Of a stretch of DNA of 64,000 nt, positions 13,384 to 25,208 are shown one piece after another; position 1 is the stretch's first letter; the number at the start of each line of letters is the position of its first letter. Location of the stretch: the NCBI GenBank assembly GCA_020466095.1, contig CM035807.1, positions 20,559,985 through 20,623,984 on the forward strand, written 5' to 3'. The stretch is from Chlorops oryzae (taxonomy: Eukaryota > Arthropoda > Insecta > Diptera > Chloropidae). A model generated the notes under the pieces. It was not told the DNA's origin. It was given only the letters and a program-made list of their open reading frames with translations, and did not search any database. Both the position numbers and the translations under genes were made by a program.

Positions 13384-13540
13384 AGGTCAGGTTAGGTTAG
13401 TGTGGCTGCCACCAAAAGTAACACAATAAGGCCTCTCATGGGCTCTTTGTGATATCACAGGAAAACCAAACAACTTCGACAACCTGAGCTGAGAGTCGAA
13501 CCCAAGCCATCTCAGTGCGTAAATTGGCATCTCAGCCGTC
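13384..13540 (-). mobile_element. tRNA-derived SINE with 12-bp TSD
   Basis: Read on minus it starts gacggctgagatgccaattt, has a B-box (gggttcgactc), and ends …cagccacactaacctaacc. It is flanked by ataaaaatatgt (13372-13383) and ataaaaatgtgt (13541-13552), an 11/12 target duplication typical of LINE-driven insertion. The 157-bp length suits a short SINE. The end resembles that of the SINE at 47593-47837 (cagccacttcaacctacc), suggesting shared 3' recognition. Confidence 0.75.
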
Positions 13541-13653
13541 ATAAAAATGTGTAATAAAAATGTTTATTTTCTTTAGCCCCGAATTTCCCAGCAATCCCTC
13601 TAGAGATCTCTCTTGGGGAATTTTTTCCAGAGACTTTTGGATTTTATTTTTAA

Positions 13654-13966
13654 CCCTTTACAGCATAGTACCGATTCCTTTTATTTTCTGACAAAAAAAG
13701 GGAAACTTAGATTAATTTTGTATGGAAACCGAAAGGTATATGTATTATTATTTTTGAAGCCTTAACCCTCTAATTCCTGGCTCCGTTTCTAGATGGAGTT
13801 TTTATTCGAATAAAAAAAAATATTTCATATTCGTTTTTCTCTACCGAAATTAGTTTTATCTGACTTTTGCATCGAAAAATTTTTTGGTCACGAATGGGTT
13901 AATAAAAACATTTACTGTGAAAATAATTATTTTGTCCAATTTTTTAACATATCATTCAGTAAAGGG
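13654..13966. mobile_element. piggyBac-type MITE (outer element) in TTAA
   Basis: Flanked by TTAA at 13650-13653 and 13967-13970. It begins CCCTTTAC and ends GTAAAGGG, the TTAA|CCC…GGG|TTAA layout of piggyBac elements. The total is 313 bp, of which about 137 bp belong to a second element inserted inside (13766-13898 plus its TTAA). It has no coding capacity. Confidence 0.75.
13766..13898. mobile_element. piggyBac-type MITE nested in the previous one
   Basis: A 133-bp element between TTAA at 13762-13765 and TTAA at 13899-13902. The left end is ccctctaattcctggctccg; the right end ...cgaatggg is degenerate. The left part is nearly the same as the copy at 50058-50212 (ccctctaattcctggctccg), so this is a dispersed family. 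Confidence 0.75.
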
Positions 13967-13970
13967 TTAA

Positions 13971-16200
13971 GAGGGATTTCTAGTGTTAATTTTCTTATTA
14001 AAAAGCCAAAAAAAAAGAACATGTCAAAACCTCAGCGGAAAAAGATCCTCCATTACCGCCATTGACTAGACGTTTCTTCATTTCGCCTGGAGTTTTTCAA
14101 AAACCTCTTTCCCGAAAATACCCATATTTCTTCAAAGCTATTAAAGAAAAGTTACACCTTAAGGACATTTTCCTTAAGACCCGGTCTAAATCTGTTTTAG
14201 AGCACAATTTTCTGCACCATGCAAGAGAAAACAAGCACAGAGAGAAAACATTGAAAAGGACTTTAGTTTATGGAAACAAAACTTGAACTAAAATCAAAGA
14301 AAAAGACGGAAAATCAACTTCTACAGAAATCGGAACTCCAAGGACATTCAGAGCTCCTCTTGCAGAATTTATTCTCCTATTATGTATAATTAATATTAAT
14401 TCTTTGAAACCAAAAATCAGAATCCGATGCTGGCAAGAATGCGCAGTACCTACTCCCTTTGGAATTTCTGGTTTTACACTGTTTTTTTTTTTATGCTGTA
14501 AGTGTTGCAGAACACATTGTCTCTCTCACTCTCACTCGCTTCGACTCCTTTATTTAATTAAATATTTTCCTTTTTTTTTTGTGAATGAAAAATACACATA
14601 AATAATTATTACACCTCAAACGAGCTCATATAAAGTAAGTGCATTAATTACACGCACGTAAGATACGATTGCCTTACGTTGTCATTAACGCATTAACATC
14701 AGTCTGCTTACGGCGAAACAACCGCAGAACCACAACAACAACGCACAAAACAAAAAGTCAACAAAAGTACCCATTTAACCCTTTCATAATTACACGCCAA
14801 GAGTAAAAGTTGAGCAGTCAGCTCTACAGGCCCTCGAATTTCCATTCGTCCTTATTTCTCGCGTTTTCCTGAAAACGTAATAAAATAATAATAAAAAGTG
14901 TCATCATTTCAATGTGGAATGTAAACACACGCACAAATGCACGCGCACACACACATACGCATACGCATACGCGCGAGGACATGAAGAAAGTTAGCTGGCG
15001 AACTGGAAAACCCAAAACACAAAACACTTTCAAACGTTGAAACGTTGAAACGTTGAAAATCCTGACGGATTCACTTGTAATTACTTCAATTAAACCATCT
15101 GTGACAATTGCCACAGCAGAACATGAATTTCAACTTTACACTGAAAATTCCCAATTGAGCAAAGGCGCATTATCCTGATAATGACAATAATGCCTTGCCT
15201 TGCCATGCCTTGCCTGGCTTACTTGCGTACCCGAGCAGAGCAGCCAAACAGGTCGTAACTGGCACAAACCGAACAATCAAGAAACCAGTAAAGGCAAAAC
15301 GCGCACATTATCGTCATCTATTCAACCTTCCCTCCATTCCTTCCTGCCGGCCTGCGTGCTTATCTGCCAACGCTCGTTCCATCCATCCATGCATCCACCC
15401 CGGCAATTTGTGTAAGGACCGCGGTGAATATAATTCATAACTTCTGCTCCTGCTTCTTGATCCCGTTTTGTCGCATTTCCTTAACTTGGCTTCTGCTTTT
15501 TACGTTCGCTTCTTGCTTCGCTTTCTTAACTTTCTATTTTCGACGTCGGATTTTTTCACTCAAGAAACCGGGAATTCGCCTTTTTTTTTTATTAGGGTCG
15601 ACATTATCAACACGACATGTATTAGCAAAAATATTTTTTTTTTAAACCAAAAAAAGGACAAGCAATTCGTGTAGAAAGCGAATAAGTGTCTTAAGGAGAG
15701 TAAAAAAATTCAATCGGAAATCAAAAATTTAAATACGATAAAAACGAATAAAAACGGCTTAACCTTCGCGTAATGGCATAAGCCGTCAAAGGCGATTTTT
15801 ATTTAAATATTTTTTTATTTTAGTCTTAAGTCCTTTTGCAATGTTTTTCCATTGAAGGAGGAGGAATTATTTCGGATTAGATGTAATTGGCTCAACTTCT
15901 CTTATCGGAAGTTGACTTAAAGCGAATCGATGAGATGAGTTAAGAAACTTCACTTGAAAGTGTATTTGTCTTCGAAATAAAGTTTTAAAGGGTTAAGAGT
16001 TTATTGAATTTTGATTGAAAATAACATATTTTAATGGGAAAAATTACCTATTAGAGTTTTCAATTAGCTTTAAATTCTAGGAAAGAAAACCTAAACTCAA
16101 ATAACGTAAGTTCAAAAATGACTAACGGGACGTAATATAGCTTTCTCGCTGGCGGAACTTGAGAAAACATAAAATAAAATAAAATGAAATAACAACATAG
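13971..16200. other. non-coding
   Basis: No supported gene. It contains a CA/CG-alternating run near 14925-14975, a three-copy aaacgttg repeat near 15035-15058, and a TGCCT-rich run near 15191-15222. The last stretch (about 16170-16200) is AAAAT-rich and leads into the large array. Confidence 0.55.
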
Positions 16201-17000
16201 CATAACATAACATAACATAACATAACATAACATAACATAACATAACATAACATAACATAAACATAACATAACATAACATAACATAACATAACATAACATA
16301 ACATAACATAACATAACATAACATAACATAACATAACATAACATAACATAACATAATAACATAACATAACATAACATAACATAACATAACATAACATAAC
16401 ATAACATAACATAACATAACATAACATAACATAACATAACATAACATAACATAACATAACATAACATAACATAACATAACATAACATAACATAACATAAC
16501 ATAACATAACATAACATAACATAACATAACATAACATAACATAACATAACATAACATAACATAACATAACATAACATAACATAACATAACATAACATAAC
16601 ATAACATAACATAACATAACATAACATAACATACATACATAACATAACATAACATAACATAACATAACATAACATAACATAACATAACATAACATAACAT
16701 AACATAACATACTAACATAACATAACATAACATAACATAACATAACATAACATAACATAACATAACATAACATAACATAACATAACATAACATAACATAA
16801 CATAACATAACATAACATAACATAACATAACATAACATAAACATAACATAACATAACATAACATAACATAACATAACATAACATAACATAACATAACATA
16901 ACATAACATAACATAACATAACATAACATAACATAACATAACATAACATAACATAACATAACATAACATAACATAACATAACATAACATAACATAACATA
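16201..17000. repeat. (CATAA)n microsatellite, 800 bp
   Basis: About 160 copies of the pentamer CATAA, nearly perfect. It has a few interruptions: an extra A near 16260 and near 16840, a deletion near 16354, CATACATACATAA near 16632 and CATACTAACATAA near 16710. Because 5 is not a multiple of 3 and no frame contains a stop, all minus-strand frames stay open, giving meaningless repeat proteins of up to 316 residues (MLCYV repeats). It is not a gene. Confidence 0.98.
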
Positions 17001-17839
17001 TAATTGACACCTTAACGGTATGCTTCTAACATTTTTCTAAGTTAAGTAGCCACTAATTAAAAAATCCTTTAGATAAGGATTAAATAAGTATATGGAAATT
17101 CTATAATCAATTTTTAAAAACCTTCTGTATTCCAATGAAAGCATTTTGACATTTAAAATTATTCAAAGTCTGAGAAGCATCTTCTAATTTAGCAGCAGCT
17201 CATCATTTTTACCATTAAGGCAATTTGCAAAGAAGAAAAAAGAAAGAAAAAATCCAGATGAACAAAAACAGATTTTAGCAAACAAACATCCAGCAATCGT
17301 CCTGCGCAAAATTGCCAAGCTGCTAAAAATGGAACACCAGGCGCACATTGGTCCCTCAGGATTTCTCGATTTCAATAACATAAATATATTTTTTGCATTA
17401 AGCTCGAATGCCAAACCGAAAATTGCTTTCTCTTTGCCATTGGATTGTGCACTTATTGTCTTTATCACATCTCATAATGCGAGTGTGCTCTGCTTCGGTT
17501 TGTGCGAAAATTGTTGGCGTGGTTGAGGGATAATTTCACTTTCCGAAGCAATAACGTTTTTTGCTACACATTTCGGAAAGTAATATCGATGCTAACTGAT
17601 ATTAAGGTTTTTCGATTTTTGTACGACTTGCATTTTTTGTGGGTGAAAACACTACAGATATATCGATTATTTATGTCATTGAGGGAGAGAAGAGAATCTT
17701 TCAAGAACATCATTAATGTCACCGTAATTAGAATTGTCAGTATTTTAATCATGAGGGCTCGGAGAAAATGGCCAAAACAATACAACTACTTACATATTTA
17801 AAAACTATTTTGTCCTTTTTTGGGCATTAGTGACGATTC
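17001..17839. other. non-coding
   Basis: No gene recognised. The first bases (taattgacacctt) resemble the LINE-side junction of the second array at 33160. The rest is AT-rich with no repeat I can define. Confidence 0.5.
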
Positions 17840-18515
17840 TTAGTAATCCTAATCATTAAAATAATCATTACGATAACTATCATAATCTTCATGATCTCAT
17901 CATCGTTATCGCTATAGTCGTAATCATTATAATCATTAATCTTAATTATCATAATAGTATTTTCATAACAGCAAGGATCGTAATTTTCATTATCATAATC
18001 GCCATCCTCATCATCATCATCTTCTCCATCAATTACACTGTCTTCATTATCATTACCAGCAAAGTCAGAATCATCAACATTTTCATCAAATAAGTATTTA
18101 ACATCATCATCATTATCATAATCATCGTAATCATCATCGTCATAATAATGATCATTATCATCATCATAATCATCATTATAATAATAATAATAATCAACAC
18201 CATAAGCATCATTATCACCATGATCATAACAATAATCATCATCATAATATTCATGGCAATTATCGTTATCATAATCATCATTATCATCACCATAATCGTT
18301 GTTGTAATAATAAACATCACCATTATCATGAGCATCATTATCACCATGATCATAATGATAATCATCAGTATAATCATCATCGTAATCATCGTCATTAATC
18401 TTCGTCTTCATCTCAATCATCATTATCGCCGTTATGAAAATCATCATAATCGTCATCATCATTATTACCATCAGCATTATCACAATCTTCATCACCATTA
18501 TCACCATAATTTAAA
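17840..18515. repeat. imperfect ATC/ATT trinucleotide tract
   Basis: About 675 bp of interspersed ATC, ATT, ATA and GTA triplets (atcatcatcat, ataatcatcatt). The triplet period keeps several frames open and gives Asp/Tyr- or Ile/Met-rich translations on both strands. These are simple repeat translations, not genes. Confidence 0.93.
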
Positions 18516-19544
18516 TATCACTAAAATCCCGTTGGTCCCAATGGACACAAAATAACGGAAGAGATAAGCTGCTGTTGGATCGCGTTCATCTGTTTAAGAT
18601 CGTCAAAATTTTTGTAATAAAGTCGTTGCTAAGCGTACGCCCCCCCACACACCATGCGTTGCTTAAGTGCTTAGCTAATGATACTTACTTTTTTACTAGC
18701 CATTGGTCGATCACCAATCAAAAGCAATATTATTGGACATCGTTAAGTATGACTTCGATAATTGGCATACCTACCTAACTACAGCCCAGACCAAAACTCG
18801 AATCCCCCCCGGCATAGAAGCGAAATTCAATCAGTAATTTCTTTCGCATTGCTTATCCTGTTAACCAGTGCCAATCTCAAGACTAATCGGTAAATTTGCA
18901 TGGCGCTGCGACTACTCTTCCGTAAAAGGACTCTTTGAAAAACGAGAATTCCGAAAAAACCTGGCACCTCAAATCCTTTCAAATTCCTCCCCTTTGTTTT
19001 GAGCATTGAAACAACGTTGATTACTTTTCCTTGTCTTCGAAAACCCTTGGCTTGTGACTTTGCAATGATTGCATGTATGTATGTGTGTACGTTTGTAGCA
19101 GTAGGATCTGATCCATTGTATTTGTGCAGCCATTTTAAGATTTCATGTGGTTTTTCTTTGTGCTTTCGGATTACAATCAACGTGCTCGCAAGGCAAGGCC
19201 TTGCTTTGCTAGTGCGAAGCGAAAACTCTTGCCCTAACACTTGTCTTTCCACGATTCAGGCATTCATTGTTTGACGATAAATTTCCATTTTCTTCGTAAA
19301 TCGCTTGCAGTTGCGTATACCATCGAAAGCTGCTGTCTCCGAGAGCGCAGAATTGTTGCAATCATTGCCATTGCCGTTGCATTTGGATCTCTGTTTGCAG
19401 TTTCTTTATTACTGGTGCTGGTGTCGATTGCTTCTTGATTGCGGTACACAGACAGTTGGACAGACAGACAGACAATGCAACTGCAACTACATAAATTGGA
19501 GCACGCATGTGTGTGTGAGTGTGTGAACGATACCTTGTGTGTGT
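18516..19544. other. non-coding
   Basis: No supported gene. Less AT-rich than its surroundings between 19000 and 19450, with overlapping short open frames on both strands, none with recognisable domains; the pattern could fit conserved non-coding DNA. A (GACA)-type run lies near 19450-19475. Confidence 0.45.
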
Positions 19545-20618
19545 ACACTCTTAAAAATATTTACTACCATTATAGTAGGAAACAGGTTACCTTCTATTAT
19601 AAACGTAATTTTACATACCAAATTAAATTTCAACCTCAAATGTGTAAAATTATGCATTAGATGTGAATTAAAGTAAACCATTCTTGTGTAATTTTCAACT
19701 TGATCCGCGTAAAATTTAAACACATAAAGTGTAATTTTAAGATCAACATTTGCATAATCACTTTAAAATGTGTGTAAAATTTTAACGCATACATACACTG
19801 TAAAAAGTGTTTTGATACTGTGTAAAGTTAAAATGATTTTGATTAAAATATTTTTTGTTGAGAAAACACGAGTTTTTTAAATAATAAAATTATAAAAATT
19901 ATTTCTCTAATATTTTTTAAGTTCAAAATCATAAAAACATTTTTCCAATAGAAACGCTAGTATACTTTTTAAGAGCTTTATTTAACAAAATCCAAAAAAT
20001 AGGTTTCTTAAAACTAGTTTTCAATATTTGGAAAATAAAATACGGTTTGAGCAGTACAAAAGTATATATATAATGTATATAATGTATAATGTAAGTACAA
20101 TACTTATAACTAAAATTACAGCGTCACTGCTCTGCCGCTGCCGCTACCGCCTTCCGTATTCTCCACACTCTTTCTGCACACGAACACAAAACTAAATACC
20201 ATATACTTTATATAGTACTATACTCGGAATAGTTTTTATATATTTCTTCACATATTTCACTTGACTGTTTCTTTTAAAAAAATTGGACGCCCTTCGACAA
20301 GACACAAAGAAATGACACGTTGCAAATCAGTGTTGCCCATCGACAACTTTAAACAAACATTGTGTAAAAATAGCCCTTTTTCCCTCAAAATTAAGCATTC
20401 ATAGTTTCAAATTTACACAAACTGTGTAAAATTACTATTTTTAAAGTAAATATAAACATTCATTGATTACATTTACACCACATATGTAAATATACGTTGC
20501 TCATGTGCGAAATTACACAAAAATTATCTCTTACACATTTTTTATACAAAACTACACATATTTCGGGTTAAATTGACAGTATTAATAAGAGTAGTTTTAC
20601 ATTCATTTTTTAGAGTGT
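19545..20618. mobile_element. TIR element with TGTGTAAAAT subterminal repeats
   Basis: Ends are acactcttaaaaat at left and the reverse complement of acactctaaaaaat at right, about 1.07 kb apart. At least a dozen copies of TGTGTAAAAT or its complement ATTTTACACA, exact or with a change, lie in the outer ~300 bp on each side. The left half carries mostly the TGTGTAAAAT orientation and the right half mixes both. There is no transposase frame. Flanks are GT-rich, so the target duplication cannot be decided (TGTG is possible). A non-autonomous DNA transposon is the best reading. Confidence 0.7.
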
Positions 20619-21498
20619 ATGTGCATATCCTACTGAATTGCAATACCTACTTTAGCGAGCTTTGTTCTACTTTGAACAGTTTCCAATTTGTTCACAAGTT
20701 CTCCCATGTGGAAATTTGTATGGAATTCAAATAGGAAATTATCGCTTGAAACATTTTTTTCAAATGCTCCTGTAAGTGAATGGCATGCGACTGAGCTTTT
20801 GTGATTGTGAAAGTATTCCAGTTGACATTATTTTATTGGATCTCGGGTAATTAATGACGATGTTGAGTGTTAAAAAATATTCGGTTTAACATGAGCAAAA
20901 AAATATCTAACTCTTATGCTCTTGATAAAAAAAAAATAATAATATCAAACCCAGTTGCAGGCTTCATTAAAAAATTATTAAAAACAGAAAATAACCAAAA
21001 TTATATTAACGTTGAATTATAATTGAAAACAGAAATAAATAAGCCAAATTGTGCAAGGAATAAAGAAGGATGATTAGTGGATTCAGAAAAGCCATATAAA
21101 TAATTATTTGTTATTAAAACAGAGAATAAAAGGATCGGAGAAGTCATTCAGCTCAAATAAAAGTATGTATGTCTAAATTACATTTAAAATTTAAAATGGT
21201 CTGGCTTGACCAAGGAGCAAAGCGAATGAAAATCACAGAGGAGACAAAATTAAAGTGGTCCAAACCGGAGGCTTCCCGTGCTGCAAATTTCTCTCCATGG
21301 GCGTGGTTTGTGGAAATTGAATTTATATGGCAATTTCCCACGAATGATTAGATTCTACTTAAATTACGTAGACTACGTATAGGTATTTAACTTGATCCGA
21401 AAGGCATTCTGAAATGATCAAGCTAGAAGGTTCATAGTTAGAACAACTCCCAAGGTTATGCATTTAAATATTTTAAAATCAATTCACATTGTTTTAAG
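20619..21498. other. non-coding
   Basis: No supported gene. A 60-62 codon frame is open on both strands at 21153-21351 but shows no family features. Confidence 0.5.
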
Positions 21499-21840
21499 CA
21501 GGGACGTGAACCGCGTGGAAAATTTGCTCGGTTCGGTTCGGCGGTTCGGGAATTTCTCAAACTGAAAGAATTTGTTAACACGTGTTCCACTTCTAATGCC
21601 ATTTTTTACCATTTAGGGTTCAAATTTGCACAATAAAAAAGTTAGTGGTGGTTAACTTACTCATATTAGAGATGGTATCGATACTAATATCATAAGAATA
21701 TCGATTTTTGTTATTTTTGGCCTATGGGAGCGACCACTGTGCATGGTTGCAGGCAAAAATGAAACCCTGAACCTTTACAAAAAGGGGTTCGGTTTTCGGT
21801 TCGGTTCAAACATTTGTGAAAAACTTCGGCTTGGTTAATG
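21499..21840 (+). mobile_element. truncated MITE, CAGGGACGTGAACCG family (copy 1)
   Basis: Starts cagggacgtgaaccg and matches the reverse complement of 24035-24519 over about 340 bp: ggttcgggaatttctcaaac, gttaacacgtgttcc, tcgatact, gggagcgaccactgtgcatg. The second end is missing; homology stops near 21840. It lies in opposite orientation to copy 2. Confidence 0.8.
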
Positions 21841-24034
21841 GTTTTGCCTACACGTTAAAAATGAATGACTATGTAGAAAATATAGCTTTCTTCTGAAAGT
21901 ATATTTTAGCAAATTTATTTCTTGATATGCAACAAAATAATAAAAGACAAAAGAAACACGGAAAGGTATCATGATAAATTGGTAGATTACCTTTCAAAAA
22001 ATAATTTTTCAGTGCATATAACCCCAGCGGGAAGTTATCTCCTGCATGAGAAAGTCGCCAGTGATGTCATCGGTGACATATAGGTGACATTGTCATGCAT
22101 GCCATCTTGGTGGACATGCCATCGTGGAGGGATGCTGTTCACGTGCTTGAATCTCATTGGTTACTGAAATTTAAATAAGGTTTTAGCGTCAGTTCAGCGC
22201 TAGCACGAAGTGGCGTAGACGACGAGTGCTCGACTCAGAATCCGAAGATCGCGGGATCGATCACTGGCTGAGGCGAAAATTGTTATAAATAGATTTTTGA
22301 AAGTTTTCCAAATATTCAAAAACAGGGCAAAAAAGAGGAGCTTATCAAACTGGTTTCTATAAATTGACATTTAGAGAGAAAAGCGCAATGTGCTGCTCTC
22401 AAATGCTTTTTTCGCCATCGCACCCCCTAGCATGACATGTCACCGTTGAATTCACTGGTAAACTCTTGAACAATGTCATATAAAATATCCTATCAAGTCG
22501 CATGCGTTCCGGCCCAACTTGTAATAATATACGAATAATATACTGTAAAGGTTAAAATGGTCAAAAAATTATTTAGGCATAATATTTCCCACGCCTCAGT
22601 ATCTTAAACCAAGCACTCAATTACGCACTCCAATGAAAAATGGAGTGCTTAACCAAATGAACACAAAAAAAGGGCTCACAATAAATGGACACTTTAAGAT
22701 GAAAACATATTGTTGCAATCGATTCAAACTTTCGAGTCCATACGTACATATCTCAACCCCACCCCTCAAATGTGAGGAGAACACGTTCACAGAATATAAA
22801 ATATGAAAATTATTAAATCTGAAAGCATCAATTATGAAACCGAATGAAGGAAACCCAAAAATAGCGGAAATGGATACTTGTATCTTGCTTCGATTCATAA
22901 TAACAAATGAAACTACCTTTAAATCGTGTTGTTTGGGCCACGTGCCGTGTACACGGGAAATAATTATCACACGCTCAACGCGTCACTAAGCGAACAAGTA
23001 TCCGTGCCGGCTTTTAGCATAAATTCGTGGGCGCGTGCAAGCGGACTTGATAACCAGTAACGAGTCGCATGAATGGGATCGTGCAACCCTAAACGCAAAG
23101 CGAAAGCATAAGGTCCTTGCAGCACTGTTCGCCACTTGAAATATTGGAAATAACAGATCCTGCATGGCCTTTCGTCAATATTTACTAATTGTACATATAT
23201 AAGTGGGCGTGTCGTAGCTGAATGTGGCTACGTTGGGTTAAGTAAACACGCTTTGATGCTTCACACACACAGAGAGAATCAATGCTCTCAAGGATAATTA
23301 TAAGCGTAAATAGTCTTACCGAATGAAACTCTCACGCACCAATCTCCTGTTATTTGCAACTTGGACGCATGTCGCCTTTTGGTAGGCCATTATTGATTAT
23401 GTAGCTCTTGTCTGGTTGTTCGCTGGTTTGTTTGCTTGTTTGTTTGGCTTAGTAATTGAGTGCTTTGAAGGATGAGCTGCTTTCGACTATAGTATCTTAA
23501 TAGTTTTGCTTCACTAATCCTGTAATTGATTAAAAGGGGGGGAAACAAAAAACATTTCACGGCTGATGTAGAAATTATTATTTCTAACAAGCTAATGACA
23601 CTTGACATGTGAAGTGTTGACGATGGCAGGAATATGAGCGAGGATCCCAAATATGCACACGTTCGCTTGATTAATGATATGGCCGCATGGCTAATTACAT
23701 GGAAATAATTCCATTTTTTTTTTTTGGGTAAATCCAGGAAGAAACCATCGAATGGAATCCGGGATTTTTCTCATATCAAATATGGTTTCAAGTCTGTGAT
23801 TATTAGCTACTGGACTTCAGGTAAAAAATTATACAATACCATTGAAACTACTTATAGAAAAACAACTCAATAAATCCTTTTGAATATCTCCTCGAAAAAT
23901 GGAACGAGCTTGACAAAGACGAATGGAATTTTTCAAATTCGGCAAAATCTTTATGGTCTATATATATTCAGCCCCATTCTGAATCAATACTCCCCAAGAG
24001 TTTGATCATATGCGGAGAAAGGAAATGTTGTAAG
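21841..24034. other. non-coding
   Basis: No supported gene. It contains a tRNA-like segment at 22205-22272, near repeated gacatgccatc words (about 22105-22130). Nothing else is defined. Confidence 0.5.
22205..22272 (+). repeat. tRNA-like (SINE head) segment
   Basis: The segment reads agtggcgtagacgacgagtg (A-box-like), gctcgactcagaatccgaag (anticodon-arm-like), and gcgggatcgatcac (B-box-like). There are no acceptor stems. It has the same order of parts as 308-372. Confidence 0.4.
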
Positions 24035-24519
24035 CAGGGACGTGAACCGGTTTTGAGCCGGAAAAGCACTTTTTTCTTCTGATGAACCGAACTATTAACC
24101 GAACCATAGTTTTTCGCAAATGTTTGAGCCGACCCGAAACCGAACCCCTTTTTGTAAAGGTTCAGGGTTTCATTTTTGCCTGCAACCATGCACAGTGGTC
24201 GCTCCCATAGGCAAAAAATAAAAAAAAATCGATATGCTTATGAAATTAGTATCGATACCATCTGTAATATGAGTAAGGTAACCACCACTAACTTCTTATT
24301 GTGCAAATTTTAACCCTAAGTGGTAAAAAAAATTGAGTTAGAGGTGGGACACGTGTTAACAAATTTTTTCAGTTTGAGAAATTCCCGAACCGATGAACCG
24401 AACCGAGACCCTGGTTCAAAGAAGTAGAAAAGAAGTTTGAAGAACCAATCCAAAAGATCAAACACGGTTCGAACCACCAAACCGAGCCGGGAAAATTTTC
24501 CACCCGGTTCACGTCCCGG
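24035..24519 (-). mobile_element. MITE, CAGGGACGTGAACCG family (copy 2, both ends)
   Basis: Left end cagggacgtgaaccgg; right end cggttcacgtcccgg is its reverse complement with one change. The 485-bp element is rich in ccgaacc/ggttcgg words near both ends. It is non-coding, and the 73-codon frame over it is incidental. The target duplication is not clear. The CAGGG ends would suit hAT. Confidence 0.8.
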
Positions 24520-24746
24520 TATATTAAGAATTCGGCTGATTGTGTTAGAGTAGCTGGGAATTATTATTTAGCTTCAAGGAATCAAATTGTCGGCATAGAG
24601 CGTAAACTTGTTAACTAACGTCTGAAAAACTTTTCAGGGCAGACAAAAACGAGAAAGAAAATTTGAGACAAAACTTTTTTTATAATTCTCACTTAGTTTA
24701 AACTCGTGGAAATATAAAGCTTGTAGTTTGTGTGTTGATCGTCAGC

Positions 24747-25200
24747 CAGTGTTGTCAGTTTAGAGGTTTTCCCTCAAAATTTAGTGGTTTTTTAATTATT
24801 TAGAAGTTAATGTAGTGTGTAAATACTTTTATAGGGACATTTAGAGGGACTCTATTAAAGATATGATCGATACATTTTGAAAGTTCGTTCTCTTAGTTTT
24901 TTCGCCCGCGGCCACACTCAAGAAAATTTTTTCGCTAGAATCGCTAAACATCCCTGTCTTTAAAAGAGAGACATTTACAGTACGCGTGCCACCGGACTGT
25001 TTTAAAGAGGGATTTTAGATTTTTTTACATTGAGTCAAAGAATACATTTTATAAAGAAAACTTTCCCCAATATAAGTGCATCTTCTAAAATTTGGAGGGA
25101 TTTTTAGAGGTTTTTTAAATTTTTTAGAGGGAAAATTATTTTTTTGGGGGAAATTCAGTGAAATTTTGAGGGAAGGCTGGCAAAAAACCTAGCAACACTG
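24747..25200. mobile_element. hAT-type MITE with 8-bp TSD
   Basis: The 454-bp element starts cagtgttgtcag and its complement starts cagtgttgctag, the CAGTGTTG end common in hAT elements. It is flanked by TCGTCAGC (24739-24746) and GCGTCAGC (25201-25208), 7/8 identical. Both ends carry ttccctcaaaattt on the inner side, extending the inverted repeat. No coding capacity. Confidence 0.88.
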
Positions 25201-25208
25201 GCGTCAGC

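Noticed and set aside
16060..17010. Open frames of up to 316 codons made of MLCYV repeats
   Set aside because: They are translations of a CATAA pentamer array that has no stop in any minus frame.
17827..18555. Asp/Tyr-rich 226-codon and Ile-rich 135-codon frames
   Set aside because: Simple ATC/ATT triplet repeat read on either strand.
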